NCBI GenBank assembly: GCA_937929805.1
Contig: CALFUT010000046.1
Location: 1 to 57,808 of the forward strand
Direction of reading: 5' to 3'
DNA: 57,808 bases
Source: an uncultured Pirellulaceae bacterium
GTDB lineage: Bacteria > Planctomycetota > Planctomycetia > Pirellulales > Pirellulaceae
This document shows positions 18,043 through 27,308 of this stretch, piece by piece. Below the pieces are notes generated by a model that did not search any database, was not told where the DNA came from, and saw nothing but the letters and a program-made list of their open reading frames with translations. Made by a program: the position numbers and the translations under genes. Numbering within the stretch: the stretch's first letter is position 1; each line of letters begins with the position of its first letter.

Positions 18043-18068
18043 GTTGCATTCCGAACCAAGCTCGACAC

Positions 18069-18842
18069 TCAGATGAAATCTATTAGTGCGAGAAACGGCT
18101 GAAGTATTTCACTCAACTCGACCACAGACGGAGCAACTCGTTTGACCGGTTCGGCTGGCGAACTATTTATCCCCGGAAGGATGCCAATCCCCGCGATAAT
18201 TCGACCCAACAGACAAACCACTAGATACAAACCGTAGTGAATCAGCCCAAAAAGGTAATCAAAATCCATGCTGAACATGCCCGTCGCGCCACCGATCCCA
18301 AGCATCGCGGCCAAAGCCACCATCCACGAACCCATTTCATACTGATCGTTGAAAGCGAACGCGGCCAACGGCATGGCAAACCATAGCAACGCGTAAACGA
18401 TGCTGCACACTCCGATGCGTTTGATCAATTCATCCCGGGGAATTATCCCAAGCTCTTGATTTCGCAAAAACGTGTAAGCGGCATAAGCGGTCGCTGGAGC
18501 AATTGCGATCGCCGAAAGCATCAACAGCCACTGCGGGAAATCCTCAGGAGAGATCATCAGACGCATCACCAACGCCAACACCAGAAAGGTGACGATCCCG
18601 GCGATGATGAGAGTCATCTGAACGTTGGAAACTTTCGTTTCCTGCCGGGCAATCGGCTTGAGAATTGCCCGGCCCTTAGAATCTTTGGGGCCAACCTCAC
18701 GCTCGTGAACCTTAACTTCTTCGGTCGCGTCAGGAACTCGAATGACCTTCTTGCACTTGGGACACGGACCTTCCTTGCCGGCGAATTTTTCGCTGACGTT
18801 GAAACGGGTGTGGCAACTCGGACAAGTGACGCGGATCGACAT
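18069..18842 (-). CDS. MJ0042-type zinc-ribbon membrane protein
   Basis: 257 residues. The first 40 form a zinc ribbon with CPSC and CPKC knuckles (MJ0042/FYVE-like finger common in planctomycete proteins). A charged linker leads to about five hydrophobic helices between residues 75 and 225 (for example TLIIAGIVTFLVLALVM). The finger is therefore cytoplasmic or membrane-proximal on an integral inner-membrane protein. The function is unknown. It is followed 26 bases later by the HD hydrolase gene on the same strand. Confidence 0.75.
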   Translation of the reverse strand: MSIRVTCPSCHTRFNVSEKFAGKEGPCPKCKKVIRVPDATEEVKVHEREVGPKDSKGRAILKPIARQETKVSNVQMTLIIAGIVTFLVLALVMRLMISPEDFPQWLLMLSAIAIAPATAYAAYTFLRNQELGIIPRDELIKRIGVCSIVYALLWFAMPLAAFAFNDQYEMGSWMVALAAMLGIGGATGMFSMDFDYLFGLIHYGLYLVVCLLGRIIAGIGILPGINSSPAEPVKRVAPSVVELSEILQPFLALIDFI

Positions 18843-18994
18843 GGTGGCGACTCAAAACAAAAAGGCAACATCAACAGGCAAAACTGAGACGGCGGTGGGA
18901 TCTTGGAAGGCTCGACGGAGGCTTCAATTCTTATCGAGGCAACCAACGTGAGCCCCCTCTAGCAAGCGGACTTGCCTTCAACAGGAAAAGCGAC

Positions 18995-19495
18995 TCAGAT
19001 CCCGTCTCGCAATTCGTTTTCCGTCACCATTTTGAACCCTTGCTGCTCGAGAATCAACTGAGCCTGATCAACATTGTCGACCATAATCGCGACGCTGGCC
19101 TCATGATTGGCTCCTCGCATCAGTGGATAGCTTTGGATCAGGTTCACTTCTGCTCGCAATAACGCGTTGCAGATTTCCAGCAATGGCTGATTCGATTCGC
19201 TGGACAACTCAATCGCGATCAAATCGCTTTCGATCATCGCCAGCCCAGCACGCTCGAGGATCTCGCGGCCCTCTTCAGGATGACTCAACACGAATCGAAC
19301 AATACAACACTCGGTGGATTCGATGATGTTGATCGCGATAATTCGGATTTTTGAGTTACCAAATTTTCGCAACAACGCCTGCAACGAACCAACACGGTTT
19401 TCAAGGAAAACGGTAAACTGGCAGATTGTTGGGAAATCGCGGCCCCGCATTGTTCGGAAACCGACCGAAGCTCCGAAGTCTTCTCCTTGGCTCAT
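18995..19495 (-). CDS. Tandem ACT-domain protein
   Basis: 166 residues with two ACT-like ligand-binding domains: CQFTVFLENRVGSLQALLRK (about 25-90), and a second copy from about residue 95 ending EASVAIMVDNVDQAQLILEQ. No catalytic domain is attached, so it resembles free-standing amino-acid-sensing regulators. The ligand and the regulated target are unknown. It is a single minus-strand gene, 145 bases from the divergent thioesterase start. Confidence 0.82.
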   Translation of the reverse strand: MSQGEDFGASVGFRTMRGRDFPTICQFTVFLENRVGSLQALLRKFGNSKIRIIAINIIESTECCIVRFVLSHPEEGREILERAGLAMIESDLIAIELSSESNQPLLEICNALLRAEVNLIQSYPLMRGANHEASVAIMVDNVDQAQLILEQQGFKMVTENELRDGI

Positions 19496-19639
19496 TTCGT
19501 TCTCGTCAGTTTAAGGGTGATGCGGTATGCTTTCCCGTGTCAAGCATGTTACGGCCCAGCGAAGTAACCACGGCAGCCGCAACGTCAATCTGCAGCAGTG
19601 GGATCGCAACCAAAGTCCGCCAAAACTTTAAAGCAAGCC

Positions 19640-20053
19640 ATGTCAACGGTCAATCCTGCACCCGAAATTCCGCGTACTCACCAGATCAGCATCCGCGTTC
19701 GTTATCAAGAAACGGACGCTCAGGGTCGAGTTCATCATTCCAATTACGCCAACTATTTCGAAATGGGGCGCGTGGAAATGCTGCGTGCCTCGGGCCGAAC
19801 CTACCGAAGCCTTGAAGAAGAAGGGATCATGCTGGTCGCCGCAAATCTGAAGGTAAACTTTCACGTGGGGGCAAACTACGACGACCTGCTGACCCTCAAG
19901 ACAACCGTCGTTAAAGCCAAAGGCGTTCGAGTCACCCATCACTACGAATTGTTTCTGGAAGATGAACTATTGGCGGACGGGGAGACCATTGTTGCCGCCG
20001 TTGATCGAGAAGGAAAAGTCTGTCGACTACCTAGCTGGTTACGGCTGGGCTGA
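19640..20053 (+). CDS. YbgC-like acyl-CoA thioesterase (4HBT hot-dog fold)
   Basis: 137 residues of the 4-hydroxybenzoyl-CoA thioesterase family. Diagnostic motifs are VRYQETDAQGRVHHSNYANY (the catalytic Asp is replaced by Gln in the usual D-x-x-G-H pattern of some members, but DAQGRVHH retains the Asp) followed by FEMGRVEML, and V-rich strands with NLKVNFHVGANYDD. The ATG at 19640 is chosen; a GTG at 19598 would extend it by 14 residues, and neither has a strong ribosome-binding site. Its 3' end overlaps the 3' end of the convergent PSP1 gene by 23 bases. Confidence 0.88.
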   Translation: MSTVNPAPEIPRTHQISIRVRYQETDAQGRVHHSNYANYFEMGRVEMLRASGRTYRSLEEEGIMLVAANLKVNFHVGANYDDLLTLKTTVVKAKGVRVTHHYELFLEDELLADGETIVAAVDREGKVCRLPSWLRLG

Positions 20054-20648
20054 CGTCATCCCGCTCGGTCGAAGCATTCGCGGCTTTCGATGATCCGCAT
20101 CCACCAGCCAGACTACACGATCCGCAACCACCACTGGAGCAACCGGACTCACCGGTGCCACAATCGGGGCCACATCCGTTTGCCAGCGTTTCGGCGAACT
20201 TCTTGAATCGAACTTTTCGCTCATACGTTTCGGCAAGCTCAGCCGTAACCGCCTCAAGCTCGGGTGTCGTTTCACCCAAAAAATAAAAGAAGATCGATTC
20301 TCCATCAAACAAGTGCTCGACATCGACCAACGTCGCCGCAATGTCTCGCTCGTTCAGCAATTTTTCGCAGGCCTGAAAAGCTCGGTCGCGATGACGGTCA
20401 AGTCGTTCGAGGATCAGACCGTCTTCTCGCCCCAACTGACGTAACAATTCACCACGCGGCATGTCGTTTGCAAAACTGGGCGAACCCATCGCACGACCGG
20501 TCACGTCGCACAAGACCTTACCAGCCTCAAGCCCACGACTTGTCCGGCAGATCACGCGAGTGTCACGCTCATACGATCGGAAGTCGATGGCGTCGTAACA
20601 ACCGACTACTCCCATCAAACCGACTTGAACAAGATGCTGCCTGCCCAT
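20031..20648 (-). CDS. PSP1 (YaaT/RicT-like) domain protein with Cys-rich tail
   Basis: 205 residues. The middle and C-terminal parts match the PSP1 domain: VDVEHLFDGESIFFYFLGE, then YERKVRFKKF. B. subtilis YaaT (RicT) of this family works with RicA and RicF in a complex carrying Fe-S clusters that affects RNA processing and phosphorelay. This protein ends with CGPDC, then six more Cys spaced by Gly/Ser within 25 residues, which could bind metal or a cluster. The ATG at 20648, with GGCGAG upstream, is preferred over one 105 bases upstream. It overlaps the convergent thioesterase gene. Confidence 0.82.
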   Translation of the reverse strand: MGRQHLVQVGLMGVVGCYDAIDFRSYERDTRVICRTSRGLEAGKVLCDVTGRAMGSPSFANDMPRGELLRQLGREDGLILERLDRHRDRAFQACEKLLNERDIAATLVDVEHLFDGESIFFYFLGETTPELEAVTAELAETYERKVRFKKFAETLANGCGPDCGTGESGCSSGGCGSCSLAGGCGSSKAANASTERDDVSPAVTS

Positions 20649-20756
20649 AAGACACTCGCCAAGAAATAAATGACCGATTGAAATTTCTAAAAACCATGTG
20701 CTTCCAAACCCAACCGACTGATTGCCCGTCGGTCGCTGCTTCGCGAATCCCAAACT

Positions 20757-21812
20757 TTACTTTTCCGATTGATCCAAGCCCGAGAAACGAAGCACTCTAC
20801 CATTGGAGACCTCAGCTCCTTCAACAAAGCGGCCTACTGTCGTGACGTACAGATCGCCCGTGTCGGAAAACGCCAACGAACTTGGACGCGGCAGCGAAGC
20901 CAACTGTACCGCTCGGCAACCTTCACGTGTTGCGACCAGCTTGTATAGCCCTCCTTCGTTCGGTCTGGCGTTGCAGAAATCGACCGCAAACAAACGGCCC
21001 TGATTTGGTCCGTAAGCCAGACCGTAAATGTCGTTCAAGCCCGTCTCAAAGCTGTCCAAGAAATCTCCCTCAGCCCCAAAAAACACCAGCAACGAATCAC
21101 GCTCGTCCTGTATCTCGCCAGCTTGAGCCACCACAATTTCTCCTTCTGGGCTGGTTGTGATCCCATGCGGAATCCTCGTTCTCACCGATCGAACGGTCGA
21201 AAAGAAACGCCTTAATGTCGTTGGACGGTTCCCTCTTATCGCACTTCGGGCAATCCAACCGTTTCGTAGGTCATCGCCGCAGGTCGCCAGCACGTAGTCT
21301 TCCAATTTGGTCATCGCCCAGAAGTTCCCATCGGCGGAGTGCTGATCATCCGATTGCAACCGAAGCCGCTGATCAACGTCCGAATTCACTTTAACGGGCG
21401 GATCGCCTCGTTCCGGAACTTTGACAACGCGGATCTGATCCATTCCGGCTTCTTTTCCGCCGTCACTGATCAAAAGCGTGTCCCGATCCAAGAATAACAA
21501 AGACAGCGGACCGATCTCATAAATTGGGCTCTTGCCGGTATAGTCTTTTGCGAAACCAATGACGACTTCTTCCGGTTCACCACTGACAATTCGAACCACT
21601 CGCAAAGCACCGCTTTCGGCAACGAACAAATGCCCGGTTTCCGGCTGGATCGCTATCGCGCGAGGGTTTTGCAGATTTTCGGCGACGATCTCAAATTCGA
21701 CCTCGTCCTGACTGTATCCCGTCGAAGCAAATCCCAACATCAAAACAAAGCATAAAACGCGAGCTATCATTTTGGCCGGTTGCCGGCAGCAAACTGAGTC
21801 TTGGGCATCCAT
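20757..21812 (-). CDS. Secreted beta-propeller (NHL/SMP-30-like) protein
   Basis: 351 residues. A signal peptide (IARVLCFVLMLGFASTGYSQ) lies at the N-terminus; ATG 21812 has GAG 8 bases upstream, and ATG 21770 directly at the hydrophobic segment is the alternative. The mature part shows repeated propeller blades such as NPRAIAIQPETGHLFVAESG, IPHGITTSPEGEIVVAQAG, YGLAYGPNQGRLFAVD and PSSLAFSDTGDLYVTTVGR, the pattern of NHL or gluconolactonase-type six-bladed propellers. It is probably periplasmic. No catalytic residues can be assigned. Confidence 0.8.
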   Translation of the reverse strand: MDAQDSVCCRQPAKMIARVLCFVLMLGFASTGYSQDEVEFEIVAENLQNPRAIAIQPETGHLFVAESGALRVVRIVSGEPEEVVIGFAKDYTGKSPIYEIGPLSLLFLDRDTLLISDGGKEAGMDQIRVVKVPERGDPPVKVNSDVDQRLRLQSDDQHSADGNFWAMTKLEDYVLATCGDDLRNGWIARSAIRGNRPTTLRRFFSTVRSVRTRIPHGITTSPEGEIVVAQAGEIQDERDSLLVFFGAEGDFLDSFETGLNDIYGLAYGPNQGRLFAVDFCNARPNEGGLYKLVATREGCRAVQLASLPRPSSLAFSDTGDLYVTTVGRFVEGAEVSNGRVLRFSGLDQSEK

Positions 21813-21839
21813 GTAAATCTCAATTCGAAAAAGTGAAAA

Positions 21840-22433
21840 TTAAACTGACTTCAGCGATTGCTCGTAGGCATCGATCTTGTCAGCATGCTGCAACGTCAAC
21901 GCAATGTGATCCAATCCCTCAAGGAAACACTGCCGACGAAACGAGTCGATTTCAAAGGTCTCTGAAAGGCTATCTGAATCGCTGACGGTCAGTTTCTCCA
22001 GATCGACGGTCAACTGGTAGCCTTCTTCTGCCGCAACCGACTGATGGATTCGGTTGACGGCGTCCTTGGACAGCACCACCGGCAACACGCCGTTCTTGGA
22101 ACAGTTGTTGTAAAAAATATCAGCAAATGATTCGGCAATCACGCATCGAAAACCATAGTCGTCCAACGCCCACACCGCATGCTCGCGACTGGAACCGTTG
22201 CCGAAGTTTTCGCGAGCCACCAAAATCGAGGCATCTTTGAACCGTGGCCGATTAAGCTCAAAGTCTTCGTTGGTTGTCCCATCCGGATGGAAACGCCAAT
22301 CGAAAAACAAGAACTCACCAAAGCCCGTTCGCTCGATCCGTTTCAGGAACTGCTTGGGAATAATCTGGTCGGTGTCGACGTTGGAACGATCCATCGCCGC
22401 AACGACGCCCGTATGTTTGACAAATGATTGCAT
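21840..22433 (-). CDS. leuD: 3-isopropylmalate dehydratase small subunit
   Basis: 197 residues, the normal length for LeuD. Family motifs are VVAAMDRSNVDTDQIIPKQF near the N-terminus, ILVARENFGNGSSREHAVWA in the middle, and FADIFYNNCSKNGVLPV. With LeuC it isomerises 2-isopropylmalate to 3-isopropylmalate in leucine synthesis. It lies 73 bases downstream of leuC on the same strand, a standard leuCD operon. No leuA or leuB is adjacent. Confidence 0.97.
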   Translation of the reverse strand: MQSFVKHTGVVAAMDRSNVDTDQIIPKQFLKRIERTGFGEFLFFDWRFHPDGTTNEDFELNRPRFKDASILVARENFGNGSSREHAVWALDDYGFRCVIAESFADIFYNNCSKNGVLPVVLSKDAVNRIHQSVAAEEGYQLTVDLEKLTVSDSDSLSETFEIDSFRRQCFLEGLDHIALTLQHADKIDAYEQSLKSV

Positions 22434-22506
22434 GAAATAGCTAAAAGTTTACAGAGTACAGTTTACAGTTGTGGTCGCGATTCAAAAATTCATTGCCCGC
22501 AAAGTA

Positions 22507-23910
22507 TCACCAGTTTCGGATATCAACAAAGTGACCTTTGACGGCGGCTGCGGCTGCCATCGCCGGAGAAACCAAATGAGTCAATCCGCCTCGCCCTTGG
22601 CGTCCTTCAAAGTTGCGATTGCTGGTCGAAGCACACCGCTGTCCGGGCTCCAGTTTATCGGGATTCATCGCAAGGCACATGCTGCACCCGGCGTCACGCC
22701 ATTCGAATCCAGCCTCTTGGAAAATCGCGTCCAAACCTTCCTCTTCCGCTTGTTTTTTCACCACCCCACTGCCGGGGACGACCATTCCGTGGACCGAATC
22801 AGCGACTTTTTTACCTTTGACAACCGCCGCTGCTTCTCGCAAATCTTCGATGCGGCTATTGGTACACGAACCAATGAACACACGATTGATCTCAATACTC
22901 TCGATCGACTGCCCAGCCTTCAACTGCATGTATTCAAGCGCCAGCTCGGCCGATTTACGTTCTGAGGCATCCGACATCGCCGCTGGGTCAGGAACATTGG
23001 AATCAACGCGAGCCACCTGACCGGGGTTCGTCCCCCAAGTCACCTGCGGCGCGATGTCGGCCGCATCAAAAATCTCCACTCGATCGTACTTGGCCCCGTC
23101 GTCGCTGCTTAACGTTTTCCAGTTCGCAACGGCAGCCTCGAAATCCTTGGGCGCAAACTCGCGGCCACGAAGGTAATCAAACGTCTTTTGATCCGGAGCA
23201 ATCATCCCCGCCCGAGCACCACCCTCGATGGACATGTTGCAGATCGTCATCCGCTGCTCCATCGACAATGCCTCAATCGCCGAACCGGTGTACTCAAGCA
23301 CATAGCCCGTTCCGCCCGCCGTGCCAATTTCTCCAATCAAGTACAGAATCAAATCCTTGGACGTGACTCCCGGCGCTAATGTTCCATTAAACCGAGCCTC
23401 AAAGGTCTTCGGCCGGGTCTGCAACAAGGTCTGTGTCGCCAAAACGTGCTCGACTTCACTGGTCCCGATCCCAACCGCCAACGATCCAAACGCACCATGC
23501 GTTGCGGTATGAGAATCGCCGCACACGATCGTCATGCCCGGCTGAGTCAATCCTAGCTCCGGACCGATCACATGCACGATCCCTTGCTTGACGTTATCCA
23601 AATCGTACAGCCGGATGCCAAACTCTTTGCAGTTGTTTCGCAATGTTTGAATCTGCTGCCGAGAAATCGGGTCCGCGATAGGAAGATGCCGGTCGCTAGT
23701 GGGCACATTGTGATCCTCGGTCGCGACCGTTCGCTCGGGCCGACGGACCTTCCGCCCCGCCAAACGCAAACCCTCAAACGCCTGAGGACTGGTGACTTCG
23801 TGGATCAAGTGCAGATCGATGTACAGCATCGTCTGCTTCTGAGGTTCCTGATGGACGACGTGCTGGTCCCAGATCTTTTCGAACATCGTGCGAGGTGCCG
23901 ACGCGATCAT
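22507..23910 (-). CDS. leuC: 3-isopropylmalate dehydratase large subunit
   Basis: 467 residues, the family's usual length, starting at the ATG before [12 protein letters not shown]. The frame stays open 69 codons upstream, but that extension is Arg/Pro-rich and unrelated. Aconitase-family features are present: [26 protein letters not shown] with a first cluster Cys, and [11 protein letters not shown] with the two others, together ligating the [4Fe-4S] cluster. It catalyses the dehydration/rehydration step of leucine synthesis with LeuD, encoded immediately downstream. Confidence 0.97.
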   Translation of the reverse strand: MIASAPRTMFEKIWDQHVVHQEPQKQTMLYIDLHLIHEVTSPQAFEGLRLAGRKVRRPERTVATEDHNVPTSDRHLPIADPISRQQIQTLRNNCKEFGIRLYDLDNVKQGIVHVIGPELGLTQPGMTIVCGDSHTATHGAFGSLAVGIGTSEVEHVLATQTLLQTRPKTFEARFNGTLAPGVTSKDLILYLIGEIGTAGGTGYVLEYTGSAIEALSMEQRMTICNMSIEGGARAGMIAPDQKTFDYLRGREFAPKDFEAAVANWKTLSSDDGAKYDRVEIFDAADIAPQVTWGTNPGQVARVDSNVPDPAAMSDASERKSAELALEYMQLKAGQSIESIEINRVFIGSCTNSRIEDLREAAAVVKGKKVADSVHGMVVPGSGVVKKQAEEEGLDAIFQEAGFEWRDAGCSMCLAMNPDKLEPGQRCASTSNRNFEGRQGRGGLTHLVSPAMAAAAAVKGHFVDIRNW

Positions 23911-24188
23911 GGTGCTCTTTCGGGTATTGTGTGGTTGCGGATATCGTGGCGTAGGATATTGCGGAGTAAACCGATCAGGTAGTTTGGAAGACGGGCCTTT
24001 TCGAGCCGAACAGTCAGGGCGACGTGTTTGCCGACCGGTCCTACGCCGAGGTAAATATGACAGGCCTCCATCATAAAGGGCCAAGCTTTCGTCTGGAAGC
24101 GATAATCGAGACCCCATAGTGATCTTGCAGGTTCATCTGCGAAACTTTTCCGGCCTTTCGGGGCCAACCACCAACTTGCGGACCCTCC

Positions 24189-24995
24189 ATGAACGAGTTC
24201 ATCGAAGCCAGCGTCCTAGGCGTCATCCAAGGATTGACGGAATTCCTGCCCGTTAGCAGTAGCGGCCATCTCGAAATCGGCAAGTTCCTGTTGGGCGATG
24301 AAGCCGTGGGCGAGGAGTCCTTGCTAATGACCGTCGTGCTTCACTTTGCCACCGCGCTGAGCACTGTCGTGATCTTCCGCAACGAGGTCATCGAGATCAT
24401 TCGTGGTCTTTTTCAGTTTAAATGGAACGAGCAAACCGCATTTTCGCTGAAGATCATCTTGTCCATGATCCCCGCCGCATTTGTTGGCATCGTATTTGAC
24501 GATCAGATCGAGGCCTTGTTCAGCAAGAATATGCTGCTGGTCGGAGTCATGTTGCTGGTCACGGGAGCCCTGTTGCTGCTGGCCGATCGCGCAAAAAGGA
24601 CCGACAAGTCGGTTGGATTCTTGGATGCCATCATTGTTGGGATCTCGCAAGCGATTGCGATTCTGCCGGGCATCTCTCGTTCCGGTGCGACGATCTCGAC
24701 TTGTGTCCTGCTGGGCATCGATCGATCCAAGGCGGCCCGGTTCTCCTTCCTGATGGTCGTGCCACTAATTTTTGGCAAGATCGCTAAGGACTTGCTCGAT
24801 GGAGAATTCGCGCTGACCGGCGACCAAGCACTTCCCTTGCTAATCGGTTTCGTTGCCGCCTTCGTCACTGGGCTGTTCGCTTGCACTTGGATGATCCACT
24901 TGGTCAAAGCCGCCGAGCTAAAATGGTTCAGCTGGTACTGCTTCGCCGTTGCCGCCTTGGCCATTCTCGTTGGCGTTGGCGTCTTTCCCTCTTAA
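24189..24995 (+). CDS. uppP: Undecaprenyl-diphosphatase
   Basis: 268 residues with seven to eight hydrophobic segments. The two active-site loops of UppP/BacA are intact: GLTEFLPVSSSGHLEI near the N-terminus and PGISRSGATIS around residue 160. It dephosphorylates undecaprenyl diphosphate to recycle the lipid carrier for envelope glycans at the inner membrane. It stands alone; downstream is a long inverted repeat shared with the convergent pheT. Confidence 0.97.
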   Translation: MNEFIEASVLGVIQGLTEFLPVSSSGHLEIGKFLLGDEAVGEESLLMTVVLHFATALSTVVIFRNEVIEIIRGLFQFKWNEQTAFSLKIILSMIPAAFVGIVFDDQIEALFSKNMLLVGVMLLVTGALLLLADRAKRTDKSVGFLDAIIVGISQAIAILPGISRSGATISTCVLLGIDRSKAARFSFLMVVPLIFGKIAKDLLDGEFALTGDQALPLLIGFVAAFVTGLFACTWMIHLVKAAELKWFSWYCFAVAALAILVGVGVFPS

Positions 24996-25007
24996 GCTTG
25001 CAAAACC

Positions 25008-25073
25008 GTAGTCGGACTCGCCAGAGTTCGTTTGCCCGTTCGTCGATTTCCGAAGTCTGGCGACTCCGGCTAC
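25008..25073. terminator. Long imperfect inverted repeat between convergent uppP and pheT
   Basis: GTAGTCGGACTCGCCAGA (25008-25025) is complementary at 16 of 18 positions to 25056-25073. The stem continues inward 5 more positions with one mismatch, closing a loop of about 20 bases. It sits 13 bases after the uppP stop and 48 bases beyond the pheT stop, so it may end both transcripts. The sequence also looks like a dispersed planctomycete intergenic repeat. Confidence 0.7.
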
Positions 25074-25121
25074 ACAAATATTCCCGAAACTTGACTTTTG
25101 GGACAAAACCTAGGTCAAATC

Positions 25122-27170
25122 TCAGCCCACCAACGCCGCCGAAAGTTGAGACTCACAATCGCCAATAATGCTCGTGCTGACAGCGTCGGCTTGTTCACCC
25201 GTTAAAGTCGCGTCGTCACTGCGAAGCACAACCGACAACAGCAACCGCTTCTTGCCGGGACCGTCTCTCTTCTCGTCGCGGAACGTTTCACGATATTCAA
25301 CCGATTCAAGCAACTTGCCCGCGGCACCGCGAACGGTCGACTCCAACTGCGCCCACGAAACTTCATCGCTAACAATGAAGTTAAAGTCACGGCTGACCGG
25401 CGGAAACGCACTCTGGTTTTGATGCTGAGGCACCAAGACAGCTAGCGACTCAAGCAACGCGATATCCAACTCGGCCACGCTGGAACCAGAGCGGAGCCCA
25501 AACAGTTTTTGGCCCGACTTGGATACTTCACCGACCCATCCCAAAAGCTGACCTTCCACCATCAACTTGGCAGATCGATCGCGATCAAGCAAAGGATCGT
25601 CGCAATCCTCAACCGCGATTACTTTCCCGTCAGCTAGGTAGTCAACCAACGATTCCACCAAACCCTTCATGGCCGCATAGTCGCAGCCAGATGCGATCGC
25701 CAGCTTGGTCGGCTGATCGGGGATCCCGCCCTTGGGGTCGGTCAAATAAACCTTGGCGGTTTCAAAAACATCGACGTCACCATTGGATCGGTATTCGTTG
25801 ATGCGACGCACTTCCAATAGGTTCGGAACAAGGCTACGACGCAGCAAATTAACGGTGCCGATATTCTGGGATGCTTTCTCCAGCACGCCCAACATCGGCT
25901 GGCTGCTGGTCAGCGGTGGCTGATCGCTCCAAGGCGAATAGGCATCCGACCACTTCTCTGGCACCAAACTGGCGGTCACGGCTTCGTCAAAACCAGCTGA
26001 GGTCAACACATTTCGGATCCGATCAAGCACTCGATCTGCCTTGGGACGAGTCGACGCGGCCATCGGCACGGCAGCATTGTCTGGAACTTTGTCAAACCCG
26101 TAAATCCGCCCAACTTCCTCGACCAGATCAACCTCACGAGTCAAATCTTTCCGCCAACTGGGAGGAATCGCGGTCGTGAACTCGTTCGAGGTTTTCGTGA
26201 CTTCCAACCCGAGCCCCATCAGTGTCTTGGGAACGAAGTCGGCCGGAATCTCGATGCCAAGAATGCGTGACAACTGACCGTGCCGCAACGTGACGGGCTC
26301 GATCGCAGCCGGTTCCTCGCCTGCTTCGGCAACACCGTCCAGTAACTCACCGCCAGCACACTCAAGGATCAACTCGCAGCATCGCCGACTGGCCCAGTCC
26401 AGTTGCGTTGCGTCGACATCTCGCTCGAACCGGAAAGACGACGGGCTGTGAAGCGTTAATCGACGGGCCGTCTTGCGAACCGACAGCGGCGCAAACCAAG
26501 CGGACTCAATCAGCACATCGGTCGTTGCATCGGAGACTTCGGAATCCGCTCCGCCCATCACGCCAGCGATGGCAACCGCGCTCGAAGCGTCTGCAATCAC
26601 GCAGTCGTCCGGATTAAGTTCGTAAGCCTTGTGGTCAATCGCTTGGAATTCTTCTTTGTCCTTGGCTTTGCGAACAATGATTTGGCCGCCATCAATTTTC
26701 GCAAAGTCAAACGCGTGCAAGGGCTGACCACACTCGAACATCACGTAGTTGGTCACATCAACAACGTTGTTCACGATCGCAATTCCCAAGGTCGTCAATC
26801 GATCTTGCAGCCACTGCGGACTGGGACCGATTTTGACTCCTTGTATCAACCTAGCTGTATACTTCTGACATGATTCCGCAGCTTCAATTGATACCCGGCA
26901 GTGATCCGCGATCGCTTGGCCGTTCGTCTTCGGCTGCGGGTCGGGCACCTTCAATTCTGTTCCGTACAAAACCGCGATCTCACGCGCAACGCCGATATGC
27001 CCTAAACAGTCGGCACGGTTGCTGGTCACTTCGAGGTCGATCGCGGAGTCGTCGCCTACGGCTTCGGTGCCTTCATGGTTGAGCCCCGACATCGTCAGCC
27101 GGTCAACCAGCTCATCGTGGCTCATCGGGACATCAACGTAATCGGCCAACCATTTTTGAGAGACAATCAT
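25122..27170 (-). CDS. pheT: Phenylalanyl-tRNA synthetase beta subunit, lacking the OB tRNA-binding domain
   Basis: 682 residues; typical bacterial PheT has about 800. The N-terminal B1 segment (KWLADYVDVPMSHDELVDRL) runs through SGLNHEGTEAVGDDS straight into the segment DLEVTSNRADCLGHIGVARE. The roughly 100-residue EMAP/Trbp111-like OB domain that normally lies between them is absent. The rest is normal: B3/B4 editing region (IAGVMGGADSEV), B5 and catalytic-like core (VDLVEEVGRIYGFDKVP) and C-terminal FDX-ACB domain (FPPVSRDFNFIV). With PheS it charges tRNA-Phe. It lies 138 bases downstream of pheS on the same strand. Confidence 0.95.
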   Translation of the reverse strand: MIVSQKWLADYVDVPMSHDELVDRLTMSGLNHEGTEAVGDDSAIDLEVTSNRADCLGHIGVAREIAVLYGTELKVPDPQPKTNGQAIADHCRVSIEAAESCQKYTARLIQGVKIGPSPQWLQDRLTTLGIAIVNNVVDVTNYVMFECGQPLHAFDFAKIDGGQIIVRKAKDKEEFQAIDHKAYELNPDDCVIADASSAVAIAGVMGGADSEVSDATTDVLIESAWFAPLSVRKTARRLTLHSPSSFRFERDVDATQLDWASRRCCELILECAGGELLDGVAEAGEEPAAIEPVTLRHGQLSRILGIEIPADFVPKTLMGLGLEVTKTSNEFTTAIPPSWRKDLTREVDLVEEVGRIYGFDKVPDNAAVPMAASTRPKADRVLDRIRNVLTSAGFDEAVTASLVPEKWSDAYSPWSDQPPLTSSQPMLGVLEKASQNIGTVNLLRRSLVPNLLEVRRINEYRSNGDVDVFETAKVYLTDPKGGIPDQPTKLAIASGCDYAAMKGLVESLVDYLADGKVIAVEDCDDPLLDRDRSAKLMVEGQLLGWVGEVSKSGQKLFGLRSGSSVAELDIALLESLAVLVPQHQNQSAFPPVSRDFNFIVSDEVSWAQLESTVRGAAGKLLESVEYRETFRDEKRDGPGKKRLLLSVVLRSDDATLTGEQADAVSTSIIGDCESQLSAALVG

Positions 27171-27308
27171 TTTTAATCAAATTGAAAATTGAGTTTGTTT
27201 TTTTGGGGAGGGACTTACGGATCGCAATTTCCTGCCCAAGTGAGGTTAACCCAAAAGGACACGGCGAAGGCTTCAGTCCTAGAACAACGCCAAACCGGTG
27301 ATACCGAT

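Noticed and set aside
23911-24117. N-terminal extension of leuC by 69 codons
   Set aside because: The extra sequence is Arg/Pro-rich, exceeds the normal LeuC length, and the internal ATG opens the conserved domain.
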